36,509 nt of DNA from Clostridiales bacterium (GCA_031270945.1 JAISWZ010000084.1:1-36509), one strand, 5' to 3'; shown: positions 9,372 to 17,385, counted from the first letter of the stretch. Notes: generated by a model not told the origin, from the letters alone. A program made the numbers and translations.

Positions 9372-9473
9372 AATGTCGAAATATTGATAAAGCTTGATAA
9401 AATGCGGGACGGCCAAGGCTTAACTCGCCTTGACCGCCCCCATTTCTTCTAGTCGAATCAATATTTCGACATT
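9372..9473. repeat. 102-bp inverted-repeat element, second MITE-like type
   Basis: The ends are a perfect 17-bp inverted repeat, AATGTCGAAATATTGAT at 9372-9388 and its complement at 9457-9473. The centre contains a second long hairpin (GGGACGGCCAAGGC ... GCCTTGACCGCCCC). The terminal sequence differs from the GAGCATATCCC family. There is no coding capacity. The inner hairpin could help terminate the upstream operon. Confidence 0.6.
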
Positions 9474-10128
9474 TAAAAGTGCTTGCAAGCTTTAAACTCA
9501 AGAAGCTCAAGCCTTCATCAAACTTTCCCGATGCGGATCTATTTTATCGATTTGACAATGCGTATGCGTGTCAACTAATTCGGCGTTGCTTTTCAAGTTA
9601 AAAAACCAAACCAAAACCCAAATGGGGGCGCTTCCGCGCCCCCGGTGTTATTGAACCACTTCAAAAAATCTCGCCAGCATTAACGCTGCCTTTGCGCGAT
9701 TCACAAATCAATGGGATGGCCGCTAATGGTCGCGCGGTTGTTGCAGATGGATTCAAGCTCCAGACGATGGCCTTGCTTGTCGCATCCGAGGAGCTATTGT
9801 TACTTCGTGAGTCAGAGCTGTTTGAGCCATAAAGTTATTTGAGAAAGGTCAAAGCGTCGAGTTAATTGACGTCGAAAATTGGCATATTAAAAAATATGGA
9901 TATAAAATTGGAGTTGTCTACAAACAAAAATACAAGTATAATATATAAAGTGACAACAAAACGGAAAAGGGTAAAGCTACTCTAATGTTGTCGCGAAAAT
10001 TGGCATATATTTAAGCAAATGAAATCGAACCTTGGAAAAATCCAAGGCTCGATTTAAGATTGAAAGGCTTTTTGGCTTTGCGCAAAACACTAAATTTGTT
10101 TTTGCTCGCGTTTTGGGAAATAATAAAG
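9474..10128. other. Intergenic region without a credible gene
   Basis: No open frame here has gene character. Visible structures are a GC hairpin at 9624-9643 (GGGGGCGC TTCC GCGCCCCC); a 14-bp direct repeat GAAAATTGGCATAT at 9874-9887 and 9995-10008; and an interrupted hairpin at 10022-10055 (AAATCGA, CCTTGGA, and complements). The section 9840-10020 is AT-rich. It may be a scar of a lost mobile element. Confidence 0.5.
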
Positions 10129-10198
10129 GTGTATCCCAAAATTCCGTTGGTGACGCAGGAAAAAGGCTTTGCCTAACGCTCAAGGGCAAATCGCCATT
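10129..10198. repeat. Partial GAGCATATCCC-family element
   Basis: It starts GGTGTATCCCAAAATTCCG, matching the family end, and finishes with CAAGGGCAAATCGCC, a segment also found (reverse complemented) in the copy at the window's right edge and (same strand) at 12765. It abuts the 3' end of the minus-strand epimerase-like gene. Confidence 0.55.
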
Positions 10199-11059
10199 TC
10201 AGCGCTGGATGCGCTCTTTCAGGAACTTGACAGCAAGGGCAATGTCAGAGGCAGGATCAGCGCCAGTTTCGCGCTCTATGGTCAGATACCCCTTGTATCC
10301 TATGTCATTCAGAGCGGCCAAGTAAGCGTCAAAATTCACATCGCCTTGCCCTAGCGGAGTTTCTTCGAAGCACTCGCCAATCCTCAGGTCTCCGATGCCG
10401 CCCTCTGCGAAAAAGCCGTACAATTTCTCGGGGCCTACGTAGTTAAGCATGCGCCCGTCCTTTGCATGGGTATGGACGATGTAGTCGCGAAGAGTGTATA
10501 CTGCTTTGGCTGGGTCATCGCCTGTAACCATGACAAAGTTGGCGGGATCCATGTTTACGGCCACTCCTTTGCTGTCAAGGCCGCCAAGGAAAGAGGCTAG
10601 CCTCTCAGCGGGCTCAGGGCCGGTCTCTACAGCGAAGAATCCGCCTTGGGAGCTGGCGTATTCAGCCAACGCGTTTACGGCCTCGCGCAAGGCTTTGTAG
10701 CGCTCAGATCCAGCGTCCTCGGGTACAACTCCAATGTGCGTGGTTATAATGTTAGTTCCAAGCGACAAAGCCAAGTCCATGATCCGCTTGGATTTTTCAA
10801 CTTTGTCAGCGTTGCTTGAGCGAACGGCAAAGCCGTGCCCGCCCAGGTCTCCGCACACAGCTGAAATCTCAAGCCCGCTTGATTCTATGGCGCGGCGGTA
10901 CTCTGCTATGGCAGAGGAAGTAAGGCTCTCAGGAGAAAGCTCTCCTTTCACCGCATACAGCTGAACGCCTTCAACACCTAATTCGGCGCACTTGAAAACG
11001 CTTTCAATTATTGGCAAACGCAGACAGTCGGCGATAGCGCCTATCTTAAAAGGCTGCAC
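10199..11059 (-). CDS. Sugar phosphate isomerase/epimerase-like TIM barrel protein
   Basis: A 286-residue protein of the xylose-isomerase-like TIM barrel (AP endonuclease 2 fold) group. GTG start, chosen because AAAGGAGGA lies directly upstream on the minus strand (about 11062-11070). Typical features are the N-terminal [12 protein letters not shown] strand, [23 protein letters not shown] near the metal site, [34 protein letters not shown] and the late ERETG with a metal-binding Glu. The family interconverts keto-sugars or inositol derivatives using a divalent metal. The substrate is unknown, but the neighbours are oligosaccharide-degrading enzymes. It is transcribed alone, opposite to its neighbours. 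Confidence 0.85.
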   Translation of the reverse strand: MQPFKIGAIADCLRLPIIESVFKCAELGVEGVQLYAVKGELSPESLTSSAIAEYRRAIESSGLEISAVCGDLGGHGFAVRSSNADKVEKSKRIMDLALSLGTNIITTHIGVVPEDAGSERYKALREAVNALAEYASSQGGFFAVETGPEPAERLASFLGGLDSKGVAVNMDPANFVMVTGDDPAKAVYTLRDYIVHTHAKDGRMLNYVGPEKLYGFFAEGGIGDLRIGECFEETPLGQGDVNFDAYLAALNDIGYKGYLTIERETGADPASDIALAVKFLKERIQR

Positions 11060-11233
11060 AAAGATCCTCCTTTATGATATCCCAAGGCACAGGGGTTCTG
11101 GCTTTGCGCTTGGGTTTGCGATCATAAATTTGCTGAAGCTTGGGTTGCTCAGTTCCTGCTCATATTCATGCGCCCCAAGGGCAAAACCTGATTTGATTCT
11201 TCAAGCTTTGTATACCCCCAATAAGGCGATTTA

Positions 11234-11350
11234 GAGCGTATCCCCAAATTCCAACAGTGGCGCGCGATGCTTTAACAGTGTTTGCTTGGGCTTCTGCGAG
11301 CAAACTTGCGAGACTTTCACAAGCCATAAAATTAATTTTGGGATATGCTC
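11234..11350. repeat. GAGCATATCCC-family element, 117 bp, both ends present
   Basis: Left end GAGCGTATCCCCAAATTCC; right end TTAATTTTGGGATATGCTC. The interior carries GTTTGCTTGGGCTTCTGCGAG, a segment found inverted in the copy at 36390-36509, trimmed here to GCTTGGGCTTCTGCGAG. It is flanked by TTTA on the left and TTGA on the right. Confidence 0.75.
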
Positions 11351-11536
11351 TTGATGTCGATAAAGTTGATGACACTATGCGCCAAATCGTTGAATGGAAC
11401 GGCGTATTGCCGAAAACCTTCTTTTAGCTGTCTCCACTTGTTTCCAGGAGTTGATATATATATAATAGTACTACGGTCGAATAGAACGTGTCAATAAAAA
11501 AAGCAGCGGGCCCGCATGGTTTCAAAGGCGGGCAAT

Positions 11537-11676
11537 GACAAATTTAGGGGTACCCAAAAATATGCATGGAATGGAAAAGCGTTCAAGGTGCAGACGCTTG
11601 CTCGTTGAAGCGCGAGGCAAGCAAAGCTAATGCCAAACGTTATCCATAGCCATTGCATGAAATTTGGGGTATGCTC
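11537..11676. repeat. GAGCATATCCC-family element, ~140 bp, diverged
   Basis: Left end GGGGTACCCAAAAATATGC; right end AAATTTGGGGTATGCTC. The interior GCTTGCTCGTTGAAGCGCGA is shared with the element at 27300-27395. It ends about 40 bp before the start of the beta-helix gene and may influence its promoter. Confidence 0.6.
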
Positions 11677-11717
11677 TTTATATACGATACAGCAAATTCA
11701 GAGCGGGAGATGAGAGA

Positions 11718-12755
11718 ATGCTTTTCAAGACTATACGCGATTACGGCGCGGTTGGAGACGGCATGCACGATGACACCCCCGCGGTTCAGGCAGCCATTGA
11801 CGACTGCGGAATTGGCGGAGCGGCCATAGTGCCTGAGGGGACTTACCTTGTGGCAGATGTGCGAATGAAGCCGAACGTGGCTCTCGTTGGCGCTTCCGCT
11901 TGGGGATACCGCGATGGCGGACAATCAGCCTGCCTAGCTCCGGCAAAAGAAACTGCAGCCTGCCTGATAAACATCACAAACGCCATCGGATGCTCGCTGA
12001 GGGGGCTTTCGCTTGACGGGCGAGGAATCGGAGATGGCATGCACGGCATTATGATAAGAAAGAACGGCTTCGGCGAGCAGGAAGACGCCATACATATCGA
12101 GAACTGCCGCGCCAGCCGTTTCACTGGCGACGCGCTTCGCCTGGAGCGAGCATGGTGCCTTACGGCTAGGGGCAACATGTTCAGCAGCTCCAAGAACGGC
12201 ATGTATGTAGACGGCTGGAACCTGTTCCTGTATGACAACTGGCTTACCGGAAACCGGGAGCGGGGCTTGTGCGCGATGCCTGGAGCGAACACGTCTGTCA
12301 TATTCCAAGGCAACCGGGTGGAGTGGAACGGCATGGAAGGGATAATGTCAGCTGACGGCGCCAACTGGATCCTAAACGGCAATTACTTTGATCATAACGG
12401 CTTGGACGGCGCGAAGTTCGTTCGAGCGAACCATGTCAACATCACAGGCAACATCTTTGCCCGTGACGGCTGGCGGGCAGGATCAAAGGATTTAAGCGCT
12501 TCGTTGTCAGCGCTTTCTTCAGGGGGAATATGCGTCACATCCAACGTTTTTCTTGCCATGAGCGATGACACAGGCAGAGGGCCCGTGACCCCGGAGTACA
12601 ACCTAGTCATAAGGGGGTTGCGCGCTTCTGTTGTCACAGGAAACTCAATGCATGAAGCGGCGACAAAGCAAAATGTCCTGGACTTGGGAGGCCACGACAA
12701 CTCAGTTATTAAAGACAACGCCGCGTCTCTTAGCGCATATGCCAAAATGCCGTAA
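11718..12755 (+). CDS. Pectate-lyase-like right-handed beta-helix protein
   Basis: A 345-residue protein. The start is placed at 11718, preceded by GGGAGATGAGAG; a start at 11664 would lie within the preceding repeat element. The N-terminus FKTIRDYGAVGDGMHDDTPA is the signature of the Pectate_lyase_3/GH28-like superfamily (shown here as an exact 20-residue excerpt), followed by AAIDDCG and GGAAIVPEGTYLV. Residues about 90-330 are regular beta-helix turns with Asn ladders (GNYFDHNGLDGA, ITGNIFARDGW, TGNSMHE). The fold covers pectate and rhamnogalacturonan lyases, polygalacturonases, epimerases and depolymerases. No signal peptide is seen, so action on imported oligosaccharides is likely. The specific activity cannot be read from the sequence. 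Confidence 0.8.
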   Translation: MLFKTIRDYGAVGDGMHDDTPAVQAAIDDCGIGGAAIVPEGTYLVADVRMKPNVALVGASAWGYRDGGQSACLAPAKETAACLINITNAIGCSLRGLSLDGRGIGDGMHGIMIRKNGFGEQEDAIHIENCRASRFTGDALRLERAWCLTARGNMFSSSKNGMYVDGWNLFLYDNWLTGNRERGLCAMPGANTSVIFQGNRVEWNGMEGIMSADGANWILNGNYFDHNGLDGAKFVRANHVNITGNIFARDGWRAGSKDLSASLSALSSGGICVTSNVFLAMSDDTGRGPVTPEYNLVIRGLRASVVTGNSMHEAATKQNVLDLGGHDNSVIKDNAASLSAYAKMP

Positions 12756-13120
12756 TGGATTTTCAAGGGCAAATCGCCAAAGCCCTGGCGAATGCTTGGA
12801 ATTGACGCTAGCGCGTATCCCAAATACGCCTGCGCCGCCCAGCGAGCGGCCTGAACAGGGATCTTCCAAGAGCGGTTTCTGGATGTTGCAACCCTGCGAT
12901 CTTGAAAAGGCGGCAAGCGCTCTTGCCGCCAGAGAAGCGAAAGATTAGAGCCAAATAAAAAGTACATAAAATGAATGGTGAATGCTCGCGAGCATGGCGA
13001 GCTGCCATTTATGAGCGAGTTGTTCGAAACGTTTTGTATTCTAAGAATAAAATACTCCAAGAAAAAAAGTTATAAGAAAAAATATTATAAAAAAAATATT
13101 ATAAGAAGAGGGCCAACTTA
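12756..13120. other. Intergenic region with element fragment and hairpins
   Basis: No gene seen. 12765-12832 is a GAGCATATCCC-family fragment (CAAGGGCAAATCGCC ... GCGTATCCCAAAT). A perfect 9-bp GC stem lies at 12909-12930 (GGCGGCAAG CGCT CTTGCCGCC) without T-tract. A 14-bp palindrome ATGCTCGCGAGCAT follows at 12982-12995. 13050-13110 is very AT-rich, with ATATTATAA repeats just before the next gene. Confidence 0.5.
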
Positions 13121-14182
13121 ATGGAAAAGCTGAAAATAGCCGTCATTGGCTGCGGCACTATCGCAAACGCGGCGCATATTCCCGCGTATGCCAAAAGGGA
13201 TGACTGCGAGCTTGCCTGGTTTTGCGACATAATAGGCGAACGGGCCAAAACTGCGGCAGAAGCCCATGGCGGGAAGTGGACGACGGATTACAAAGAGCTC
13301 CTGAACCGCAGCGACATTGACGCGGTTTCAGTGTGCACTCCAAACAACGTTCACGCCCCCATATCCATTGGCTTCCTGAAAGCCGGAAAAGACGTTCTGT
13401 GCGAAAAGCCAGCCGCATTGAACTACGCTCAGGCCTTGGAAATGCAGAAGGCCAAAAACGAGACCGGGCGCGTCCTGAACATTGGCGTTTGCAACCGCTT
13501 CAACACAGCGGTAAATATTATCGAGGGGTTGATCAATAGCGGCTCTTTGGGCGAGATCTATCATGTCTACGCTTCATTTCGCTCGCATAGATCTATACCG
13601 GGCTTGGGCGGCGCTTTTACAACCAAGGAAATAGCGGGAGGCGGAGCGCTCATAGACTGGGGAGTGCACTTCATCGACTTGGTGATGTACTGCTGCGGCG
13701 ATCCTGAGCCCAAAACGGTAAGCGGAGAGGCATTCTGCAAGCTGGGCAAGAACATCAAGGGATATGCCTACAAGAACATGTGGGCCGGGCCGCCTTTGCT
13801 TGACGGCGTTTATGACGTTGAGGACTCAGTGTCGGCCCTCGTAAGAACTGCTGGACCAGTGATAACAATACACGGGGCTTGGGCGCAAAACATAGGCGTT
13901 GACGAAATGCTTGTCGACTTCATGGGCGACAAGGGCGGAATACGCCTGCAATACGGCGCCGGGTTCAAGATTTACTCAACAACCGGAGAAGCGCTTGCCA
14001 CAACCGAGATTGATTTCAATCCGGATAACCAATACGAGGAAGAGATAGACGACTTCCTGAGGACTTCAAGGGCAAAAGGAACAGTGAAATCCAGGGCTGA
14101 CATCGACAACGCGATCATTACGTCAAAAATAATACAGGCGGTATACGATTCGTCGGATGCCAAGCGGGAGATTGTTTTTTAA
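13121..14182 (+). CDS. Gfo/Idh/MocA family oxidoreductase
   Basis: A 353-residue NAD(P)-dependent sugar or polyol dehydrogenase-like protein. The Rossmann dinucleotide site is VIGCGTIANAAHIPAY at residues 7-22. The family catalytic lysine lies in CEKPAA, after SVCTPNNVHAP, and the second domain has GGGALIDWGVHFIDLVMY with the usual Asp/His pair. Such enzymes oxidise or reduce hydroxyls of sugars, inositols and sugar acids. It precedes a second, shorter member by 47 bp in the same direction and probably shares its transcript. The substrate is unknown. Confidence 0.9.
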   Translation: MEKLKIAVIGCGTIANAAHIPAYAKRDDCELAWFCDIIGERAKTAAEAHGGKWTTDYKELLNRSDIDAVSVCTPNNVHAPISIGFLKAGKDVLCEKPAALNYAQALEMQKAKNETGRVLNIGVCNRFNTAVNIIEGLINSGSLGEIYHVYASFRSHRSIPGLGGAFTTKEIAGGGALIDWGVHFIDLVMYCCGDPEPKTVSGEAFCKLGKNIKGYAYKNMWAGPPLLDGVYDVEDSVSALVRTAGPVITIHGAWAQNIGVDEMLVDFMGDKGGIRLQYGAGFKIYSTTGEALATTEIDFNPDNQYEEEIDDFLRTSRAKGTVKSRADIDNAIITSKIIQAVYDSSDAKREIVF

Positions 14183-14229
14183 GAAAGAGAATCACTGCTC
14201 CAATACAAACTAAAATAGGAGATGCGCTA

Positions 14230-15060
14230 ATGCAGAAGATTGGACTCATAGATTTCTATCTCGACCAGTACCACGCGTGGACCTACCCTCAGCTGCTCAA
14301 AGAGGGATCAGAAGGAAACGTTCAGGTAGTGTGCGCTTGGGCGAAGACAGACCACGTTCCAGGAAAGACTAACGCGCAATACAGCGCTGAATTGGGGATC
14401 CCCCTTTTGGGAAGCGAGCAAGAGGTCATTGACTCCGTTGACGGAATCATAGTCATGTCTCCGGACAACGCGGAAATGCATGAAGAGCTGAGCCAAGGCG
14501 CGCTTGCGAGCGGAAAGCCTGTGTACGTTGACAAGACATTTTCGCCGGATCGCGCAAGCGCGGTGAGAATGATTGAGAGAGCCCAAGCGTTCAAGACTCC
14601 GTTTTACACGTCATCGGCTCTCAGGTACTCGGCTGAGGTCGCTGAGCTGCAAGGCAAGGAAATCAGCTTCATCGCAAGCCGGGGGCCGGGCGGATTGGAG
14701 ACTTACTCAATCCACCAGGTGGAGCCTCTGATAATGCTAATGGGAACAGATGTGAAGCGCGTGATTAGCGTGGGCGAAACGATTCCCCTATTTGTAATCC
14801 AGTTCGCGGATGGCCGCGAGGCGACGGTTTCCCACATGCCGAAAGCTGATTTCGCAATGAGCGCCATTGTCGAAGGCAAGACCAAAGAGGTTGTTGTGCG
14901 CTCTGATTACTACAAGCGGTTCATTGCTGATCTGGTCGGCTTCTTTGAGGACGCCAGGCCAAGGGTCGACATTGCGGAAACGCTGGCTATAATGGGAACG
15001 CTTGAGGCATTGAAGGCTGCGGCAAAGAAGCCGTTTGAATGGGTAACGCTCACTGTTTAG
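14230..15060 (+). CDS. Short Gfo/Idh/MocA-type oxidoreductase-like protein
   Basis: A 276-residue protein with a Rossmann-like N-terminal half (KIGLIDFYLDQYHAWTYPQL, shown to 20 residues; VDGIIVMSPDNAEMHEEL; GKPVYVDKTFSPD) and a reduced C-terminal domain. The EKP catalytic motif of the family is replaced by VDKTFSPD, which keeps the lysine position. The usual length is 330-400 residues, so this is a compact relative. TAGGAGA precedes the start. It lies between the longer oxidoreductase and the fucosidase, and may act on a sugar released by the latter (inference). Confidence 0.75.
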   Translation: MQKIGLIDFYLDQYHAWTYPQLLKEGSEGNVQVVCAWAKTDHVPGKTNAQYSAELGIPLLGSEQEVIDSVDGIIVMSPDNAEMHEELSQGALASGKPVYVDKTFSPDRASAVRMIERAQAFKTPFYTSSALRYSAEVAELQGKEISFIASRGPGGLETYSIHQVEPLIMLMGTDVKRVISVGETIPLFVIQFADGREATVSHMPKADFAMSAIVEGKTKEVVVRSDYYKRFIADLVGFFEDARPRVDIAETLAIMGTLEALKAAAKKPFEWVTLTV

Positions 15061-15113
15061 GCATATAAATTAAATCCGGAAAAGTCCGGTGACGCTTTTA
15101 AATTGGTATATGC
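15061..15113. repeat. Short palindromic element between oxidoreductase and fucosidase genes
   Basis: The ends GCATATA / TATATGC are inverted, with a nested CCGGA AAAG TCCGG hairpin. The layout and CCGGAAAAGTCCGG core resemble a shortened GAGCATATCCC-family element. Confidence 0.45.
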
Positions 15114-15123
15114 ATTAAGTTCG

Positions 15124-15154
15124 GACAAGGGCATATCCTTGATATGCCCTTGTC
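15124..15154 (+). promoter_or_regulatory. Perfect 14-bp leader hairpin at the fucosidase ribosome binding site
   Basis: GACAAGGGCATATC / GATATGCCCTTGTC with a three-base loop (CTT) ends 2 bases before the AAGGAG site (15157-15162). There is no T-tract. It may stabilise or process the mRNA, or be an operator for a symmetrical DNA-binding regulator. Confidence 0.5.
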
Positions 15155-15172
15155 GCAAGGAGTGACACCAAT

Positions 15173-16612
15173 ATGCCGGAGCTGTTTAGCCCCACGTTCG
15201 AGTCATTGCAAAAGTTCCGCTGCCCTGCGTGGCTTGCTGACGCGAAGTTCGGGATATGGAGCCATTGGGGTCCGCAGAGCGTTCCGATGTGCGGGGACTG
15301 GTACGCCAGAAACATCTATATCCAGGGGACAGAGCAATATAACGATCACTTGAGGCGCTATGGGCACCCGTCCAAGTTCGGGTACAAGGATCTGGTCAAG
15401 CTTTGGAAGGCTGAGGCCTTTGATCCAGACGCGCTAATGGAGAAGTACTGGAAAGCCGGCGCGAGATACTTTGTTGCCCAGGCCATGCACCACGACAACT
15501 TCTTCAACTTTCCTTCAGAGCACAACCGCTTCAACTCGACAAAGATAGGCCCTATGAAGGACATTTGCGGAATGTGGAAAAGGGCGGCAGACAACTTTAA
15601 GCTGCCTTTCGGCTTGACTGAGCACCTCGGAGCGTCATTTTGGTGGTGGGCCGCCAACAAGGGATCGGACAAGACAGGCCCGTACGCGGGAGTCTTGTAT
15701 GACGGAAACGATCCAGAATACAAGGACTTCTACTTTGAAAACAGTGAGCACAAGGAAAGCGGATGGGAATGGTATACCGCCAACGCCAAATTTCACGCTC
15801 ATTGGCTGGCTGTGATAAAAGAGCTCATAGATCTGTATACGCCAGACTTGCTCTACTCGGACGGAGGGCTGCCTTTCATCAACAGGCTGGACGACAGCTC
15901 AGATCTTTCTTTGTGCAAGCCGGGCCTGGAAGCTGTCGCGCACCTTTACAACAAGTCAATTGAAAAGCATGGCGAGAACAGGGCAGTCTACACGCAGAAA
16001 GACCACAACCCGCTTGTCTATAAGATCGGCGTTCTGGACATAGAAAAGAGCCAGCTTCCTGGAATACCCGAGGACTTGTGGCAAACGGACACCTGCGTGG
16101 GGAACTGGTTCTACGACAGCAGGGCGACGTTCAAGAAACCTGGACATGTCATAGAGATGCTCATTGACATTGTTTCAAAAAACGGAGTCATGCTCTTGAA
16201 CATACTGCAAAAGCCTGACGGATCCATAGACGATGAGACTGATTGGCTTTTGGAGGAGCTTGCTGGCTGGCATGAAATTTGCCAAGAGGCGATACACGGA
16301 ACCCGCCCATGGCGCGTTTTCGGCGAAGGGCCATCTAGCGTGGCCATTGACGGGTTTACTGAGAAAGAAGTCGGCTGGACTGACAGCGATTACCGCTTCA
16401 CCTTAAGCGAAAAGCTCTACGCCTTTGTCATGAAGAAGCCTGAAAGCGGAGTTTGCGTCATCAAAAGCCTGGCTGAGCAAGACAAAGTGAAAGCCGTAGA
16501 GCTTCTTGGAGCTGGGCCGGTGGAATGGTCTCAGAGCTTTGGGGCGCTGACTGTGAGGTTGCCGCAGAAGCTTCCTACGGCTTACGCAAACTGCCTTGCC
16601 ATCACGCTATAG
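15173..16612 (+). CDS. Alpha-L-fucosidase, GH29
   Basis: A 479-residue glycoside hydrolase family 29 enzyme that releases alpha-linked L-fucose with retention. The N-terminal family signature AKFGIWSHWGPQSVPMCGDW (20-residue excerpt) is followed by YFVAQAMHHDNF. The nucleophile is Asp230 in DLLYSDGGLPF, the equivalent of the WxDGG motif. WQTDTCVGNWFYDSR and SKNGVMLLNI complete the catalytic domain, and a short beta domain follows from about residue 370. There is no signal peptide, so it should act inside the cell on imported fucosylated oligosaccharides. AAGGAG lies 10 bases before the start. Two terminators follow. Confidence 0.93.
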   Translation: MPELFSPTFESLQKFRCPAWLADAKFGIWSHWGPQSVPMCGDWYARNIYIQGTEQYNDHLRRYGHPSKFGYKDLVKLWKAEAFDPDALMEKYWKAGARYFVAQAMHHDNFFNFPSEHNRFNSTKIGPMKDICGMWKRAADNFKLPFGLTEHLGASFWWWAANKGSDKTGPYAGVLYDGNDPEYKDFYFENSEHKESGWEWYTANAKFHAHWLAVIKELIDLYTPDLLYSDGGLPFINRLDDSSDLSLCKPGLEAVAHLYNKSIEKHGENRAVYTQKDHNPLVYKIGVLDIEKSQLPGIPEDLWQTDTCVGNWFYDSRATFKKPGHVIEMLIDIVSKNGVMLLNILQKPDGSIDDETDWLLEELAGWHEICQEAIHGTRPWRVFGEGPSSVAIDGFTEKEVGWTDSDYRFTLSEKLYAFVMKKPESGVCVIKSLAEQDKVKAVELLGAGPVEWSQSFGALTVRLPQKLPTAYANCLAITL

Positions 16613-16644
16613 GTTTTTGGTTCTTAGGTTTTTGGTTCTCGAAC

Positions 16645-16688
16645 GCAAAGGCTGGCGTGGAATCGCCAGCCTTTGCTTGCGTTTTCAA
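16645..16688 (+). terminator. Terminator after the fucosidase gene
   Basis: A perfect 13-bp stem GCAAAGGCTGGCG / CGCCAGCCTTTGC with loop TGGAAT is followed by TTGCGTTTTC. Confidence 0.75.
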
Positions 16689-16693
16689 ATATG

Positions 16694-16720
16694 GCGGCCT
16701 TAATTGGGCCGCTTTTCTTT
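16694..16720 (+). terminator. Second terminator after the fucosidase gene
   Basis: Stem GCGGCC / GGCCGC with loop TTAATTG is followed by TTTTCTTT. It lies close behind the first terminator, giving strong isolation of the downstream region. Confidence 0.65.
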
Positions 16721-16767
16721 ATTATAAGCCAGTTTTGACCGGCTGAGCTCCTAACCCCAACCGCTAG

Positions 16768-16903
16768 AGTAGTTAATTCAGATGTTAAACGCAAGGTATT
16801 AAAGTAGTTAAGTCTAAAAGCCTTGGTGGTTTCGAGTAGTTAAGCCCAAAGCATCCATTGCAGTTAAGGGAGTAGTTAACGGACTAGTTAAGAGAGTAGT
16901 TAA
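16768..16903 (+). repeat. AGTAGTTAA short-repeat array
   Basis: Five exact AGTAGTTAA copies start at 16768, 16803, 16835, 16871 and 16895. Two near copies occur at 16860 (GCAGTTAAG) and 16883 (ACTAGTTAA). Three copies extend to GAGTAGTTAAG or GAGTAGTTAAC, and two are followed by CCC(A/G)AAGC. Spacing is irregular (35, 32, 36, 24). All copies share one orientation. This resembles iterons or a protein-binding site cluster upstream of the nuclease operon. Confidence 0.65.
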
Positions 16904-17005
16904 GCCCGAAGCCTTGGTTCTGGCGTTTGGCCAGCTTTTTAAATCAGGAATGCAGGAGCTGGCGCAGTTGATTAAATATTCATTTTATGGAGCGTCAAAT
17001 TGCGG

Positions 17006-17033
17006 TTGCTTTATCCTAAAGCCATGTTATAAT
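17006..17033 (+). promoter_or_regulatory. Candidate sigma-A promoter
   Basis: TTGCTT (17006-17011), a 16-bp spacer and a perfect TATAAT (17028-17033). The -35 matches consensus at four of six positions. It would start transcription near 17040, into a structured non-coding stretch. Confidence 0.45.
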
Positions 17034-17039
17034 TAATTG

Positions 17040-17273
17040 AGCATGGCGGCGTACGATGGCTGACGAGCGCAACTCGTCGAGGAAACGCGAAATGCAGAGC
17101 GGCATGGAATGCGCTTGCTGTGCGGTTTTAAAGCGAGTGAAACGAGCGCTTAAGAGCGCTTAAGAATTCTAAAAAATCAAGCTAAAAGTGCTGTTTTGCC
17201 CAGCAAACCAGCGCAAAAGGGCGCGTGGAAAAAAGGTACACCTTTTTTCCATGCGTTTTTTTGCGCTTTTTTT
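17040..17273 (+). ncRNA. Candidate non-coding RNA or long structured leader upstream of the nuclease operon
   Basis: The stretch from the predicted start near 17040 to the hairpin and T-tract at 17211-17273 has no convincing reading frame. It shows hairpins: GACGAG CGCAA CTCGTC (about 17061-17077), GCAT GGA ATGC, and the doubled GAGCGCTTAAG. It ends in a long imperfect stem followed by seven Ts. It does not match RNase P, tmRNA, 6S or SRP RNA that I can recognise. It could equally be just repetitive spacer. Confidence 0.3.
17211..17273 (+). terminator. Long hairpin with T-tract; contains palindrome copy 1
   Basis: A ~27-bp imperfect stem: GCGCAAAA ... TGGAAAAAAGGT pairs with ACCTTTTTTCCA ... 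TTTTGCGC around a 2-base centre (AC), and is followed by TTTTTTT. The inner 26 bp (17226-17251) is a perfect inverted repeat apart from its centre. It could be a terminator, an operator, or both. Confidence 0.55.
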
Positions 17274-17362
17274 GTGTTTTAACATATTGTGGAATCACGA
17301 AAACGGCTTAAATCCGGGATTCTCAATTCGAGCGCATTTCGTTTCGCACGATCCGACAGACC

Positions 17363-17385
17363 GGAAAAAAGGTGTACCTTTTTCC
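17363..17385. promoter_or_regulatory. Palindrome copy 2, operator-like
   Basis: GGAAAAAAGGT, centre GT, ACCTTTTTCC: the same symmetric sequence as the core of the hairpin at 17226-17251 but with the centre reversed (GGTGTACC against GGTACACC). Two copies about 110 bp apart, directly upstream of the nuclease operon, suggest paired binding sites for a dimeric regulator, or ends of a small element. Confidence 0.5.

Larger units (their letters stand above)
11060..11717. other. Intergenic region filled with repeat elements
   Basis: No gene is evident. It contains a degraded family end near 11076 (GATATCCCAAGG), the complete elements 11234-11350 and 11537-11676 listed separately, and between them about 185 bp with a short unrelated repeat (GCGGGCCCGCATGGTTTCAAAGG at 11507-11528, shortened here to its core GGTTTCAAAGGCGGGC) related to sequence at 24779 and 25062. 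Confidence 0.5.
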
